44,480 nt of DNA from Candidatus Omnitrophota bacterium. GTDB lineage: Bacteria > Omnitrophota > Gorgyraeia > JABMRG01. Shown piece by piece: positions 1 to 8,228 of the stretch. The DNA lies in assembly GCA_030593065.1 (NCBI GenBank), contig JAUVHV010000014.1:1-44480 (forward strand), written 5' to 3'. The position numbers and the translations under genes are program-made. Under the pieces are notes generated by a model. The model was not told the DNA's origin. It was given only the letters and a program-made list of their open reading frames with translations, and searched no databases. Numbering within the stretch: the first letter of the stretch is position 1; the number at the start of each line of letters is the position of its first letter.

Positions 1-3000
1 TGGTGAATGTATGGTTTAGCGCTGTTCCTGCATTCTGGCCTTGTTCTGTTACCTGGGTCGATATGTAGATCAATCTTCCCTGGGTATCATATCTGATATC
101 ATCTATTGTTGTCTCTGTGGTTGTCTTATCGAGGTCGTAAACCGTCCGCACCTGCCTTGCTACCTGATACAGTTCATTATATCCCTGAATATCTATCGTG
201 GTTCTATAGGTATGGTTTAAAGCCGTACCTCCATCCGAGATGCTGCTATCATGGATAATATCGTCTGTATAGGCAACCATCCCGTACTCATCATACCTGA
301 TATCGGTTGCCGACTCTTTATTCGTCATCTTGTCCTCATCAATAACGGTCTCTCTAACCCGTATCATCTGGCCAAGACTGTTGAATGCCAGGTGCTCTCT
401 CTTTACGCTGTATGAATGATTAAGCTTGTTGCCATATCCATCAACGCCTGTCTTTGTAAAGAAGTTGTTGATCTCAACAATGCGGCCGCTGTTTCTATCA
501 TAAGTGATACTCACCACTTCTTCAGTAACATGATCTAAGGATTCCGTCACATCGCGATAAGAGGTAATCTGGCCATAGAGGTTATACTTGATACCGGACC
601 TGGTAATTGCTTTTATTGCATCGAGCTTGAGATTGCTGTCATCAGTGTTGTATTCTTTTACAAGCTCTTTTGAAAATTTTATTCTTCCGAGTGTGTCATA
701 TTCTATTGAGTGCGTAAGGGTCCCGATAATAAGTGAGGCAGCTTCAGGCGAAGTTGCCTTCTCCTCATATGAGATAACTCGGTTATATCCATCATAAGTG
801 ATATTACTCCTGGCTGTTAAGGCCTCTTTGTTTATGCCAACGCCTGTTTTATGTATTGTCTGCTGATATGAGCTCACCCTGCCGAATGTATCAAGCTGCA
901 TATTAAGTTTGATTTCCGTATTGAGCGCAGGGGAGATGCTTGAATTACTTACTTCCTGATAAAAAGCAGCATGCCCATCACTGTTATATCCGGTAGCAAT
1001 CCTGCGCAAGGTAACTACTTCATCCAGCGCTACATTGGATGTTATGATATCCTGATATGAATCCGCGAGATTGCCATATATACCGTCTTTATATCTTATG
1101 CCTGTTCTTGTAATATACGTTTCTCTACCGAGTATTCCCGTTTCAGAGTCTATGCCAGACTCTTTTACGACCTTTTCGTAAGAAGCCTCTCTGTTCAGCT
1201 CATCATAAAGTATGTTAGTAAGCGTAATGGCAGTTGTAAGATTAGGAGTAGCGCTTGACAAGACAACTCTGTCCATGCTGCTCACACGCTCCATGCCATC
1301 ATAACGCATATTGGAAATTTCTATATAGAGCCCCTCGTCAAGGCCTGATGTGGTGCTTCTCTGGGTATACCCTCTGAGAAGCCCCGACCCAGTATATGAC
1401 ATATCCTCTCTCTTTGAGTGGCTCTGAATATCCAGAGCGCTTCCCTGCATATGGCTTGCGCGCTCTATAGCAATAAGTTGCCCATGAATATTATATGTAA
1501 GGCCATCTGCTTTTACACTCTCTATAAGTTCTGTGGAATTACTGTATAATAATTCATCATATGAGGCAAATTCATCAAAAAAGTTATATTTTATGTTGTC
1601 CCTTCTATTATATTCTATCAGCCCATATGGCTGAATCTTTCTCTCTGTATAGTCAACCACTCTTCCGAAACCGTCGTACACCATACGGCCGGCTTCCGTA
1701 ATAAATTCACCTTCTGTAAAATCTGAGGTCTCCGCGTCCGCATAACTGAATATATCTCCCTGCGTGTTATACGTCATATCACTTCGTTTGATGCTGACCG
1801 TATAATCCAAAATATTGCCGTCTTCATCCACGCCTTTTATGGTTCTGGCGGTTCTTAAGCCAACAATTTTGCCGAAGCCGTCATATACGATATTATCGAC
1901 TACGCTTGATGTCTGCCTCAAGGGAGTCGACGAATCGTATACACTATAGGTATATCCTGACTGATAGTGGTTTACATACTCAGTAGATTCGCGTGTATTT
2001 GTTATTCTCTTTTGCAGGCCCGTTGTACCATCCTGGCCTATGCCCATTGTATCTGTTGTATCCACATATGAATAGAGTTCACCTATGCTGTTTAGCAGAG
2101 CGTCTTTTCTGGTTGTAGTAATAGCCAGGGTGGATAAATCACCCGCGTCAGCTGTCTCCTTAATAACTGTATCAATAAACGTTTTCATATTACCGTATAT
2201 GGTATACTCTATATCCTTCATCTCATGCGTCTTTATCGTGCCCGGGGTCTGAAGGCAAGTTATAACCTCTTTGTAATGCTCTATCTTTCCTATAACGCTG
2301 TATTTAAGCGCCTCCCATTTCAATTTAATAACATTACCCGGCTTGTCAATAACTGTATCCTCATAAGAGAGTGTCCTGCTCAATTGTTCGTCATATGTTA
2401 TATCTGAACGCTCACGGATTAATGAATCATATTCGGTGGAAAGCCGTTCTGTATAGGATACCTGCCTCCCAAGGATATCATATCTTATATTCTCAAGCTC
2501 CTGTTTTAAGATATTACCAAGGCTATTCTCCTGTATCATCACGGATGAGTCGAGCTGCCTTATATTATTATATTCTCCCTGCCATGTTGTGGTAACTACG
2601 CTGTCAAAAGCGCTCTCTCTCCTTGTCTCTATATACGATGCGAGCTTTCCCTTATCATTGTATGTGCCGAGCCAGTCTATTATGGTATCATTGCCTAAAT
2701 CATTGGTTCTTACTTCATTATAGGAGATAAGGTAACCACTGGCATAATTCATCCAACGTTCTGTAGTGGTACTCAGCTTATTAGCATCGGTATATGTCTC
2801 TTTATACCATGTCAGATTGTCTTCACTATAAGAGCCCTCCCAAATACGCGTATAATTGCCTGTGCCCTCTCTCTGGCCCTCTTCGTAAAAGTGTGTGGCC
2901 TTTGCGCCGTCATAAGCACTTATCCACCTCTTATAACTGTAATCTCCCTCTCCTTCAATCCAGCCATCTTCTTCAAAATAACTGGGATATTTGCCCTCAT

Positions 3001-5035
3001 ATTGCGCGCTGTGCCAATGGCGCGTTACGAGCTTATCAACAGCAATCAGGCCGGTAACAGGCAAATAGCGCTGTTCAAAAAACTCCGTCATGTTCCGGTA
3101 CTCGTCATATTCTATGCCGGAGTATCTTGAAGTTATGGCATTACCATGTGTATCTGAATATGTATCTGTGTAACCGATCAGGTTCTCATCATAATCATAC
3201 CTGAGTTCCGAGCGGTCAATAGTACCAATTATATTATTCAGGATATCGGTTACCTGTAATATAAACTGCTCATCACTCAGCCTCTCCGGGGCAGGTGGGG
3301 CATCCACTACCCTGCCTATGCCTTCTATGGCCTCTATCACACCCGTCTCAGAACGGCTAACAAGCGCTTCTTCCCTTTGAACCTCACCTTCATCTGTTAT
3401 CTTGTAGAGATAGGTATATTCTCTGCCATCAGCGCCTGTATGGCTGAATACCTCTGCTATGGCATTGGCCTTTTCTCTTAAGATCAGGCTTTTTGTACCA
3501 CCTGTAAGCGCTCTTTCGTAAAGGCCTTTTGTATCGGCTGCATACTCTTCAACAGTAGTTGCAAAATCCTCCTGTCTGGATAACATGCCATAATCCCCGG
3601 CAAAATCCAGCAGGTGAGCAATCTTATTAAATAATGTCTTTACCCAATTTAAGATTCCATCTTTTATAGACTGCGTGAGGGTTGAGCTAAACTCCGCCAT
3701 AGAGATAAAGGTATTATCCGCTAAAGAGGCAATCTTAACAAAAGAGCCTTTTATGAACTCTTTTACAGAATAGAAAAACTCGATGTTACCTGCCTCATCA
3801 GCTTTTGCAACTGTGCCTTCTGGCTCGCCTACCGGGCTGGTAAGTTTTATGCTCTTAACAAAATCTGCTATTTTTTGCGGAAGGCTGCTTAATACATTAT
3901 CTATAAATTTCAGGCTTAACTTTGAAAAACCGCCTGTTAATCCGACATCATATGATTCCTCTATCGTATCAACGGTAAGGCTTACCTGCTCCTCTTCTTC
4001 GATAAATTCTTTATCTATTTGTTCGTCCACATCTACTGCCTGGCCTGCAACATCGATTGTTATAGCCATATCAGTCGCAATACCCTCATCCTCTATGATG
4101 GAGGATGCTTCACAGTAAACATACCCTTCTTCTGTAAGGCTGCCACTCTGGTCGTAGACCTTCTTATGATAGCTTATAAGCTCTCCTGTTCCAATATCAT
4201 AACGGGCATCTGAAACATCTATTCTCTGAATGACATTACCATCCTCGTCTGTAATAAGCTCTGTATAGCTTTCGAGATTGTTATTTTCATCATAAATCAC
4301 ATTGGTTCTTGTGTGAAGGAATTCCCCAACATCCATCCATGTGCCTGTTGCGCTGCTGCGAAAGCGTTCCGTTGTCCTGTATGAGGTCAGTTTCTTATCA
4401 GCATTTGTGGTATCATCTGCATACCATAAGGAATCCGGAGTATATTCAGCGTCATACCAGTGAATCTCGCTTATACCACCGTAGGCATCTTTTGTTATTG
4501 AGCGGTTCTCAATGAGTAATGCCTTATCATTGTATTTCATATCAAAGGTATCACGGTAATATACCTCAGGCCCATCTTCCACTCTCTCGTTCCAGACAGC
4601 AATGACATTTCCCCTGAAAAACTCTATTTTTTTCTGCTTTCCGGCAACATCCGCAGGAAAGAGAATGTATGTCTTGGAAGCACTGTGGATCAGTTCTCTG
4701 GCCTCTTCTATCTGTTGAAGGAGAGCTATAACCTGCTGGTATTGTGAGAAGTAACTGCTGTAAAGGTGGGACCTTGTCTCAAAAGCGGCCTTATTGACAG
4801 ACCTTAATCGCTGATGTTCTATTAATGCCTTTTTTTGGACCTGCTGTTGCTGCAGCTTTATGCTCTTTAAAAATTCAATAGCATTATAACCCTGCTTTTC
4901 CAGATGGCGCTCCTGGCGCCTTTGCTGGATATCACCCGCTCCTGCCCAGGCCAGCTGCTGCCATGAGAAAGTAATAATTATAGTCCAGGCTATAATCTTA
5001 TATAATAGACTATGCGCACTTCTTTTCGTATCCAT
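1..5035 (-). CDS. Giant secreted YD-repeat (RHS-like) protein, C-terminus beyond window
   Basis: This frame is open from an ATG at 5035 to position 2 (1678 codons) with no stop, so the gene continues past the left edge. The start has a TGAGG Shine-Dalgarno 5 nt upstream; the ATG at 5040 meets a stop after 16 codons. Residues 1-31 look like a signal peptide: a basic start, a hydrophobic core (KIIAWTIIITFSWQQLAWA) and probable cleavage after AWA. Residues about 35-110 are Gln/Glu/Lys-rich and probably coiled coil. Tyr-Asp repeats appear at about 165-290, then a helical middle section, and then from about residue 610 to the edge some 30 degenerate repeats at roughly 35-50 residue spacing. Their pattern is hydrophobic-x-Y-D/N-x-x-G-x-hydrophobic-x-x-Y-x-E/D; examples are DIRYDTQGRLIYIS and MVYDGFGRVVDYTE. 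It is probably a cell-surface or released fibrous protein, perhaps adhesive or toxin-delivering. No toxin or RHS-core domain is visible here, so its function is unknown. Confidence 0.88.
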   Translation of the reverse strand, partial: MDTKRSAHSLLYKIIAWTIIITFSWQQLAWAGAGDIQQRRQERHLEKQGYNAIEFLKSIKLQQQQVQKKALIEHQRLRSVNKAAFETRSHLYSSYFSQYQQVIALLQQIEEARELIHSASKTYILFPADVAGKQKKIEFFRGNVIAVWNERVEDGPEVYYRDTFDMKYNDKALLIENRSITKDAYGGISEIHWYDAEYTPDSLWYADDTTNADKKLTSYRTTERFRSSATGTWMDVGEFLHTRTNVIYDENNNLESYTELITDEDGNVIQRIDVSDARYDIGTGELISYHKKVYDQSGSLTEEGYVYCEASSIIEDEGIATDMAITIDVAGQAVDVDEQIDKEFIEEEEQVSLTVDTIEESYDVGLTGGFSKLSLKFIDNVLSSLPQKIADFVKSIKLTSPVGEPEGTVAKADEAGNIEFFYSVKEFIKGSFVKIASLADNTFISMAEFSSTLTQSIKDGILNWVKTLFNKIAHLLDFAGDYGMLSRQEDFATTVEEYAADTKGLYERALTGGTKSLILREKANAIAEVFSHTGADGREYTYLYKITDEGEVQREEALVSRSETGVIEAIEGIGRVVDAPPAPERLSDEQFILQVTDILNNIIGTIDRSELRYDYDENLIGYTDTYSDTHGNAITSRYSGIEYDEYRNMTEFFEQRYLPVTGLIAVDKLVTRHWHSAQYEGKYPSYFEEDGWIEGEGDYSYKRWISAYDGAKATHFYEEGQREGTGNYTRIWEGSYSEDNLTWYKETYTDANKLSTTTERWMNYASGYLISYNEVRTNDLGNDTIIDWLGTYNDKGKLASYIETRRESAFDSVVTTTWQGEYNNIRQLDSSVMIQENSLGNILKQELENIRYDILGRQVSYTERLSTEYDSLIRERSDITYDEQLSRTLSYEDTVIDKPGNVIKLKWEALKYSVIGKIEHYKEVITCLQTPGTIKTHEMKDIEYTIYGNMKTFIDTVIKETADAGDLSTLAITTTRKDALLNSIGELYSYVDTTDTMGIGQDGTTGLQKRITNTRESTEYVNHYQSGYTYSVYDSSTPLRQTSSVVDNIVYDGFGKIVGLRTARTIKGVDEDGNILDYTVSIKRSDMTYNTQGDIFSYADAETSDFTEGEFITEAGRMVYDGFGRVVDYTERKIQPYGLIEYNRRDNIKYNFFDEFASYDELLYSNSTELIESVKADGLTYNIHGQLIAIERASHMQGSALDIQSHSKREDMSYTGSGLLRGYTQRSTTSGLDEGLYIEISNMRYDGMERVSSMDRVVLSSATPNLTTAITLTNILYDELNREASYEKVVKESGIDSETGILGRETYITRTGIRYKDGIYGNLADSYQDIITSNVALDEVVTLRRIATGYNSDGHAAFYQEVSNSSISPALNTEIKLNMQLDTFGRVSSYQQTIHKTGVGINKEALTARSNITYDGYNRVISYEEKATSPEAASLIIGTLTHSIEYDTLGRIKFSKELVKEYNTDDSNLKLDAIKAITRSGIKYNLYGQITSYRDVTESLDHVTEEVVSITYDRNSGRIVEINNFFTKTGVDGYGNKLNHSYSVKREHLAFNSLGQMIRVRETVIDEDKMTNKESATDIRYDEYGMVAYTDDIIHDSSISDGGTALNHTYRTTIDIQGYNELYQVARQVRTVYDLDKTTTETTIDDIRYDTQGRLIYISTQVTEQGQNAGTALNHTFT

Positions 5036-5174
5036 TCCATCCTCAACTAACCTTTAGTTTTACCATATACACTATATATAACACACAAAAAGGGTTTATA
5101 TTCCACTTTTTTAATCTTTTTAAAAGTCTTTAATAATAAGGTACAAAAAAACAACTCTCTTCTATTACATAAAA

Positions 5175-5203
5175 AGTATACCCGACTATAGGTGTATAGT
5201 CAA
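5175..5203 (-). promoter_or_regulatory. Sigma70-type promoter for the giant YD-repeat gene
   Basis: On the minus strand TTGACT (5203-5198) and TATACT (5180-5175) are separated by exactly 17 bp. Transcription would start near 5168, leaving an AT-rich leader of about 130 nt before the ATG at 5035, with no strong GC hairpin. The promoter lies in the 241 bp gap between the lgt stop and the YD gene, so the giant gene can be expressed apart from the lgt operon. Nothing else recognisable is in this gap. Confidence 0.72.
5184..5201. promoter_or_regulatory. 18 bp palindrome over -35/spacer, candidate operator
   Basis: GACTATA-GGTG-TATAGTC is a perfect 7 bp inverted repeat with a 4 bp centre. One arm covers four bases of the -35 hexamer and the rest fills most of the spacer, so a dimeric regulator bound here would block RNA polymerase. 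No regulator gene is adjacent. It could also be chance in AT-rich DNA. Confidence 0.4.
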
Positions 5204-5276
5204 GGCCAAGAGGTGATTTTTTGCAGATTGTTCAAGGGGCTTGTAAATCCAGCCTGCTTAGACTGCAGACTCCTTA

Positions 5277-6458
5277 TTAATAGATACTATAGTGTTGCCT
5301 TCCTTCCTTCTCATCCACCTTATATCTATACCTTTTACCCTGCTTATTTTTAAGCTCACCCTTAAGATAGGGCCCGTTCCAATTTCGGGGTATCGGTAAT
5401 ATCTTCGGCTTTTTCATTAAAGCCTTAAGGCCCTGCTCCTGCGTCGGGTAGACTCCGCTATCATCTTTATATCGTGCGAGTGCGTGGTGGACATCTATTT
5501 TTCTAAGATATTCTTTTCTTTTTTCAGAGTAGGTTTCTCCACTTTTACTTATTGGAACTATTACTCTGATACCGTCTCTGCTTATTTTTAAATCTATCTC
5601 ATCTATATAACTTACCTTCGGAACAAAGAATAGTATAGTCAAAATAATTATGCTTGTAGCTATCAAAGACAATAGAAAAGTTCCTATATAACGATTAACC
5701 AGCGCTGATAGTTCTCTTGTTTTTATATATTTTTTATAGGCATGGCAAAAACCCAGCACGCCGCATATAGAAATAACGATTAAAATAATGTGCGAAAACT
5801 TTAGAGAACCCAGTACATAGGGGCTGTCAACCCTGAAAAATTCCACAAAGAAACGTCCAAGCCCGTAGAACATCACAGATGAGAAAAAGATAATACCAGG
5901 CCTATCTTTAAGCTTCCTATAATGCGCCCTACCCGCAACAAATATGGAAAAGGCCAGTATTATCATATACGCCTGAGTTGGATGGCGCAGGATTCCATCA
6001 CGAAAATAAGTGGCCCATGGAAGGCTTGAGGCGGAGCCATGACAACACCCTGTTAAAAGGCATCCGAGCCTTCCAAACACACGACATAACCCGAAATAGG
6101 GCAGTGCGTAATCACCCGCGTACAGAAAACTGACTTTATAACACCTGGAAACGATATAAACAGCCAGAAGTGCGAACACAGCTCCACCCATAAAAGCATG
6201 GCCAGATACAAACAGTGCCTGCACAGGCGGGATCCCTCTATATTTTTCCGCGTATAACAAAAGATGGGTAAGCTTTGCACCTGTGGTGCCTGCCAATATG
6301 CCGATTACACATGCAACGAAAACCTGCCACCTCTTAACAGGGGCGTCTTTGTCCAGCAGTGTAACTGCAAAAATAACAAGAAACACGAGCCCTAAAAAGT
6401 TAAAGAGTTCGTAGTTATTTACGCTAAACGATCCTATAAAAAGATTAAAAGGGTACAT
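5277..6458 (-). CDS. lgt: Prolipoprotein diacylglyceryl transferase fused to a GspG-like pseudopilin domain
   Basis: Residues 1-240 are a multi-pass membrane protein with Lgt hallmarks: a conserved His in GHAFMGG (86-92), the signature GRLGCLLTGCCHG (129-141, with the family's conserved Arg at 130), and HPTQAYM (159-165). Lgt transfers diacylglycerol from phosphatidylglycerol to the lipobox Cys of prelipoproteins. Usual Lgt proteins are about 260-290 residues; this one has 393. After a further membrane segment (about 258-279) comes a section (about 322-393) that reads like the C-terminal half of type II secretion major pseudopilins: ALARYKDDSGVYPTQEQGL, then KP, NWNGPYLK and YRY. There is no stop or frame change between the parts. 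The start has AAAGGAG 5 nt upstream and lies 10 bp after coaX, so it is the last gene of that operon. Confidence 0.9.
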   Translation of the reverse strand: MYPFNLFIGSFSVNNYELFNFLGLVFLVIFAVTLLDKDAPVKRWQVFVACVIGILAGTTGAKLTHLLLYAEKYRGIPPVQALFVSGHAFMGGAVFALLAVYIVSRCYKVSFLYAGDYALPYFGLCRVFGRLGCLLTGCCHGSASSLPWATYFRDGILRHPTQAYMIILAFSIFVAGRAHYRKLKDRPGIIFFSSVMFYGLGRFFVEFFRVDSPYVLGSLKFSHIILIVISICGVLGFCHAYKKYIKTRELSALVNRYIGTFLLSLIATSIIILTILFFVPKVSYIDEIDLKISRDGIRVIVPISKSGETYSEKRKEYLRKIDVHHALARYKDDSGVYPTQEQGLKALMKKPKILPIPRNWNGPYLKGELKNKQGKRYRYKVDEKEGRQHYSIY

Positions 6459-6468
6459 TCCAGCTCCT

Positions 6469-7224
6469 TTATTTCAATAGCTGTTTTTTATACAAAATTG
6501 TCAAACCTTTAAGGGTTAGATATTTATCTATCTTATTGATCTCTTTACAATATGGGCTAAATAGGCTAACAAGGCCTCCTGTAGCGATAACAACAGGGCT
6601 TGTCTTATAACTTTTTTTGATCTTTAACACTAACCCGTCACACATACTAGCTAACCCAAAAAATACACCACTTCTTATGCTATCAACTGTATCTTTACCT
6701 ATCAGCCTATTTGGTTTACCGAGCTTAATTCTTGGCAGTAGCGCTGTCTTCTCTGCTAACGCGTCTATGGTAATACCTACCCCCGGGGTAATGATGCCTC
6801 CTTCATATTCACCGAATCTATTTATATAATCAAAAGTTGTTGCTGTGCCAAAATCCAATACAATAGCGGGGCTGCCGTAGAGTTCCTTGCACGCATAGGC
6901 ATTCACAAGCCTATCCTGGCCTACTTGTTTCGGTTTTTCGTATAAATTTTTTATAGGGACCTTTAAATCTGGCCCTAATATAACCGGCTTTATATTCAAA
7001 AGTTTCTTTATGGTATGTTTTGTAATAGTTGTAACCTCTGGAACAACACTTGAAACAATGACACCATTTATATTTTTTATATCCGCGCTAAGGCACCTTC
7101 TAAAAGCCTTTAAAATACCTTGTCTCCTGGTATCTGCCTGAATAAGCATGGTCCTGATAATACGCTGCTTCTTAAAAACACCCACATGAATACTTGTGTT
7201 ACCAATATCAATTGCTAGCAACAT
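6469..7224 (-). CDS. coaX: Type III pantothenate kinase
   Basis: It phosphorylates pantothenate, the first step of coenzyme A synthesis, in the cytoplasm. The 251-residue length fits CoaX (about 255). Visible motifs are the N-terminal phosphate-binding DIGNTSIHVGVF (6-17), GQDR (102-105), the second phosphate-binding DFGTATTFDYI (124-134) and GGIITPG (142-148). It belongs to the ASKHA fold, unlike CoaA. GGAG lies 9 nt before the ATG. It follows birA by 33 bp and precedes lgt by 10 bp. CoaX next to BirA recurs in bacteria, and the two are fused in some; here they are separate. Confidence 0.95.
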   Translation of the reverse strand: MLLAIDIGNTSIHVGVFKKQRIIRTMLIQADTRRQGILKAFRRCLSADIKNINGVIVSSVVPEVTTITKHTIKKLLNIKPVILGPDLKVPIKNLYEKPKQVGQDRLVNAYACKELYGSPAIVLDFGTATTFDYINRFGEYEGGIITPGVGITIDALAEKTALLPRIKLGKPNRLIGKDTVDSIRSGVFFGLASMCDGLVLKIKKSYKTSPVVIATGGLVSLFSPYCKEINKIDKYLTLKGLTILYKKQLLK

Positions 7225-7257
7225 ATCTTAAACTCCAGTTTCGTCCCTTGATAAAAA

Positions 7258-8217
7258 TTATCGCAATAGCGCCAGGTCTCCTGCCATAACCCTCTCATAG
7301 AATCCATTATCCAGCCTTATTTTTAACGCACCGTCAGAATCAATATCAACCGCTTCTCCTTCTATTGCTTTACGCATACAGGTTGCCCTTACTCTGCGCC
7401 CTAGTGTCACAGAAAGATTTCTCCACTCCATTCTAATTGGTAAAAAACCTTCCTTTTGAATTAACAGGTAGTTCCTCTCTAACCTCTCAAACAATGCTTT
7501 TACAAGGGTTGGCCTTGCGACAAAATCACCTGCCTCGCGCATTATAGAGGTTGCTCCTCTTGGCAATTCTGAATCTTTCGTAGCCACATTTATACCGATA
7601 CCCAATATTAAAAATTTTACAGAATCAGCCTCTGCTTCCATCTCCGTAAGAATACCAGCTACCTTTTTTCCGTTTATGAGAATATCATTGGGCCATTTGA
7701 TAAAAGCCCGCACATCTGCATTTTCTCTGATTGCCTGTGCAAGGCTCACCGCGGCCATAAGTGTCATTACAGGAGCTTTGAAAGGTGTCATTTTAGGGCG
7801 TAATATTACTGAAAGATACACACCCTTCTCTTTTGGTGAAGACCATGCGCGGGAGAGCCTACCCCTGCCTTTAGTCTGCTTCTCAGCTATAACTACAACC
7901 CCTTCTTTTGCGCCGCTTTTTGCAAGGTTATACGCGACTGTATTCGTAGAGCCTACTATATCATGATAGATAAGCTCCTTGCCAATAATTCGAGTCTTCA
8001 GCATTGGAGATATCTCAAACGGATAAAGCTTATCAGGCCTCTTTCTAAGGCGATAACCAAGATGCGGAACAGCATCAAACTCATAACCAAGCGCTCGTAG
8101 TTTCTCGATATGCTTCCAGATCGCGGAACGAGTAATGTTTAAGAGTTTGCTTATCTGTTCGCCTGAAAGATAATTATCCGGCTTTTTTTTGAATAGCTTT
8201 AGAATCTTCTCTTCCAT
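7258..8217 (-). CDS. birA: Bifunctional biotin operon repressor / biotin-[acetyl-CoA-carboxylase] ligase
   Basis: It activates biotin to biotinyl-AMP and attaches it to carrier proteins. The 319-residue protein has a winged-helix N-terminus (about 1-60; LSGEQISKLLNITRSAIWKH), suggesting it also represses biotin genes. The ligase core carries STN (90-92), GRGR (117-120) and KWPNDI (174-179), and the small C-terminal beta domain is present. AAGGA lies 8 nt before the start. It follows uvrB by 11 bp in the same operon. No biotin synthesis genes are in the window, so its operator targets lie elsewhere. Confidence 0.95.
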   Translation of the reverse strand: MEEKILKLFKKKPDNYLSGEQISKLLNITRSAIWKHIEKLRALGYEFDAVPHLGYRLRKRPDKLYPFEISPMLKTRIIGKELIYHDIVGSTNTVAYNLAKSGAKEGVVVIAEKQTKGRGRLSRAWSSPKEKGVYLSVILRPKMTPFKAPVMTLMAAVSLAQAIRENADVRAFIKWPNDILINGKKVAGILTEMEAEADSVKFLILGIGINVATKDSELPRGATSIMREAGDFVARPTLVKALFERLERNYLLIQKEGFLPIRMEWRNLSVTLGRRVRATCMRKAIEGEAVDIDSDGALKIRLDNGFYERVMAGDLALLR

Positions 8218-8228
8218 ACTCTTAATCC

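Noticed and set aside
588-4515. Several plus-strand frames of 60-111 codons in the first 5 kb
   Set aside because: They are shadows of the long minus-strand YD-repeat frame, have no family signature and no ribosome binding sites.
5184-5201. Hairpin as a terminator for the lgt operon
   Set aside because: The T-run is 8 nt away and it coincides with a consensus -10 and -35 pair; an operator within a promoter explains it better.
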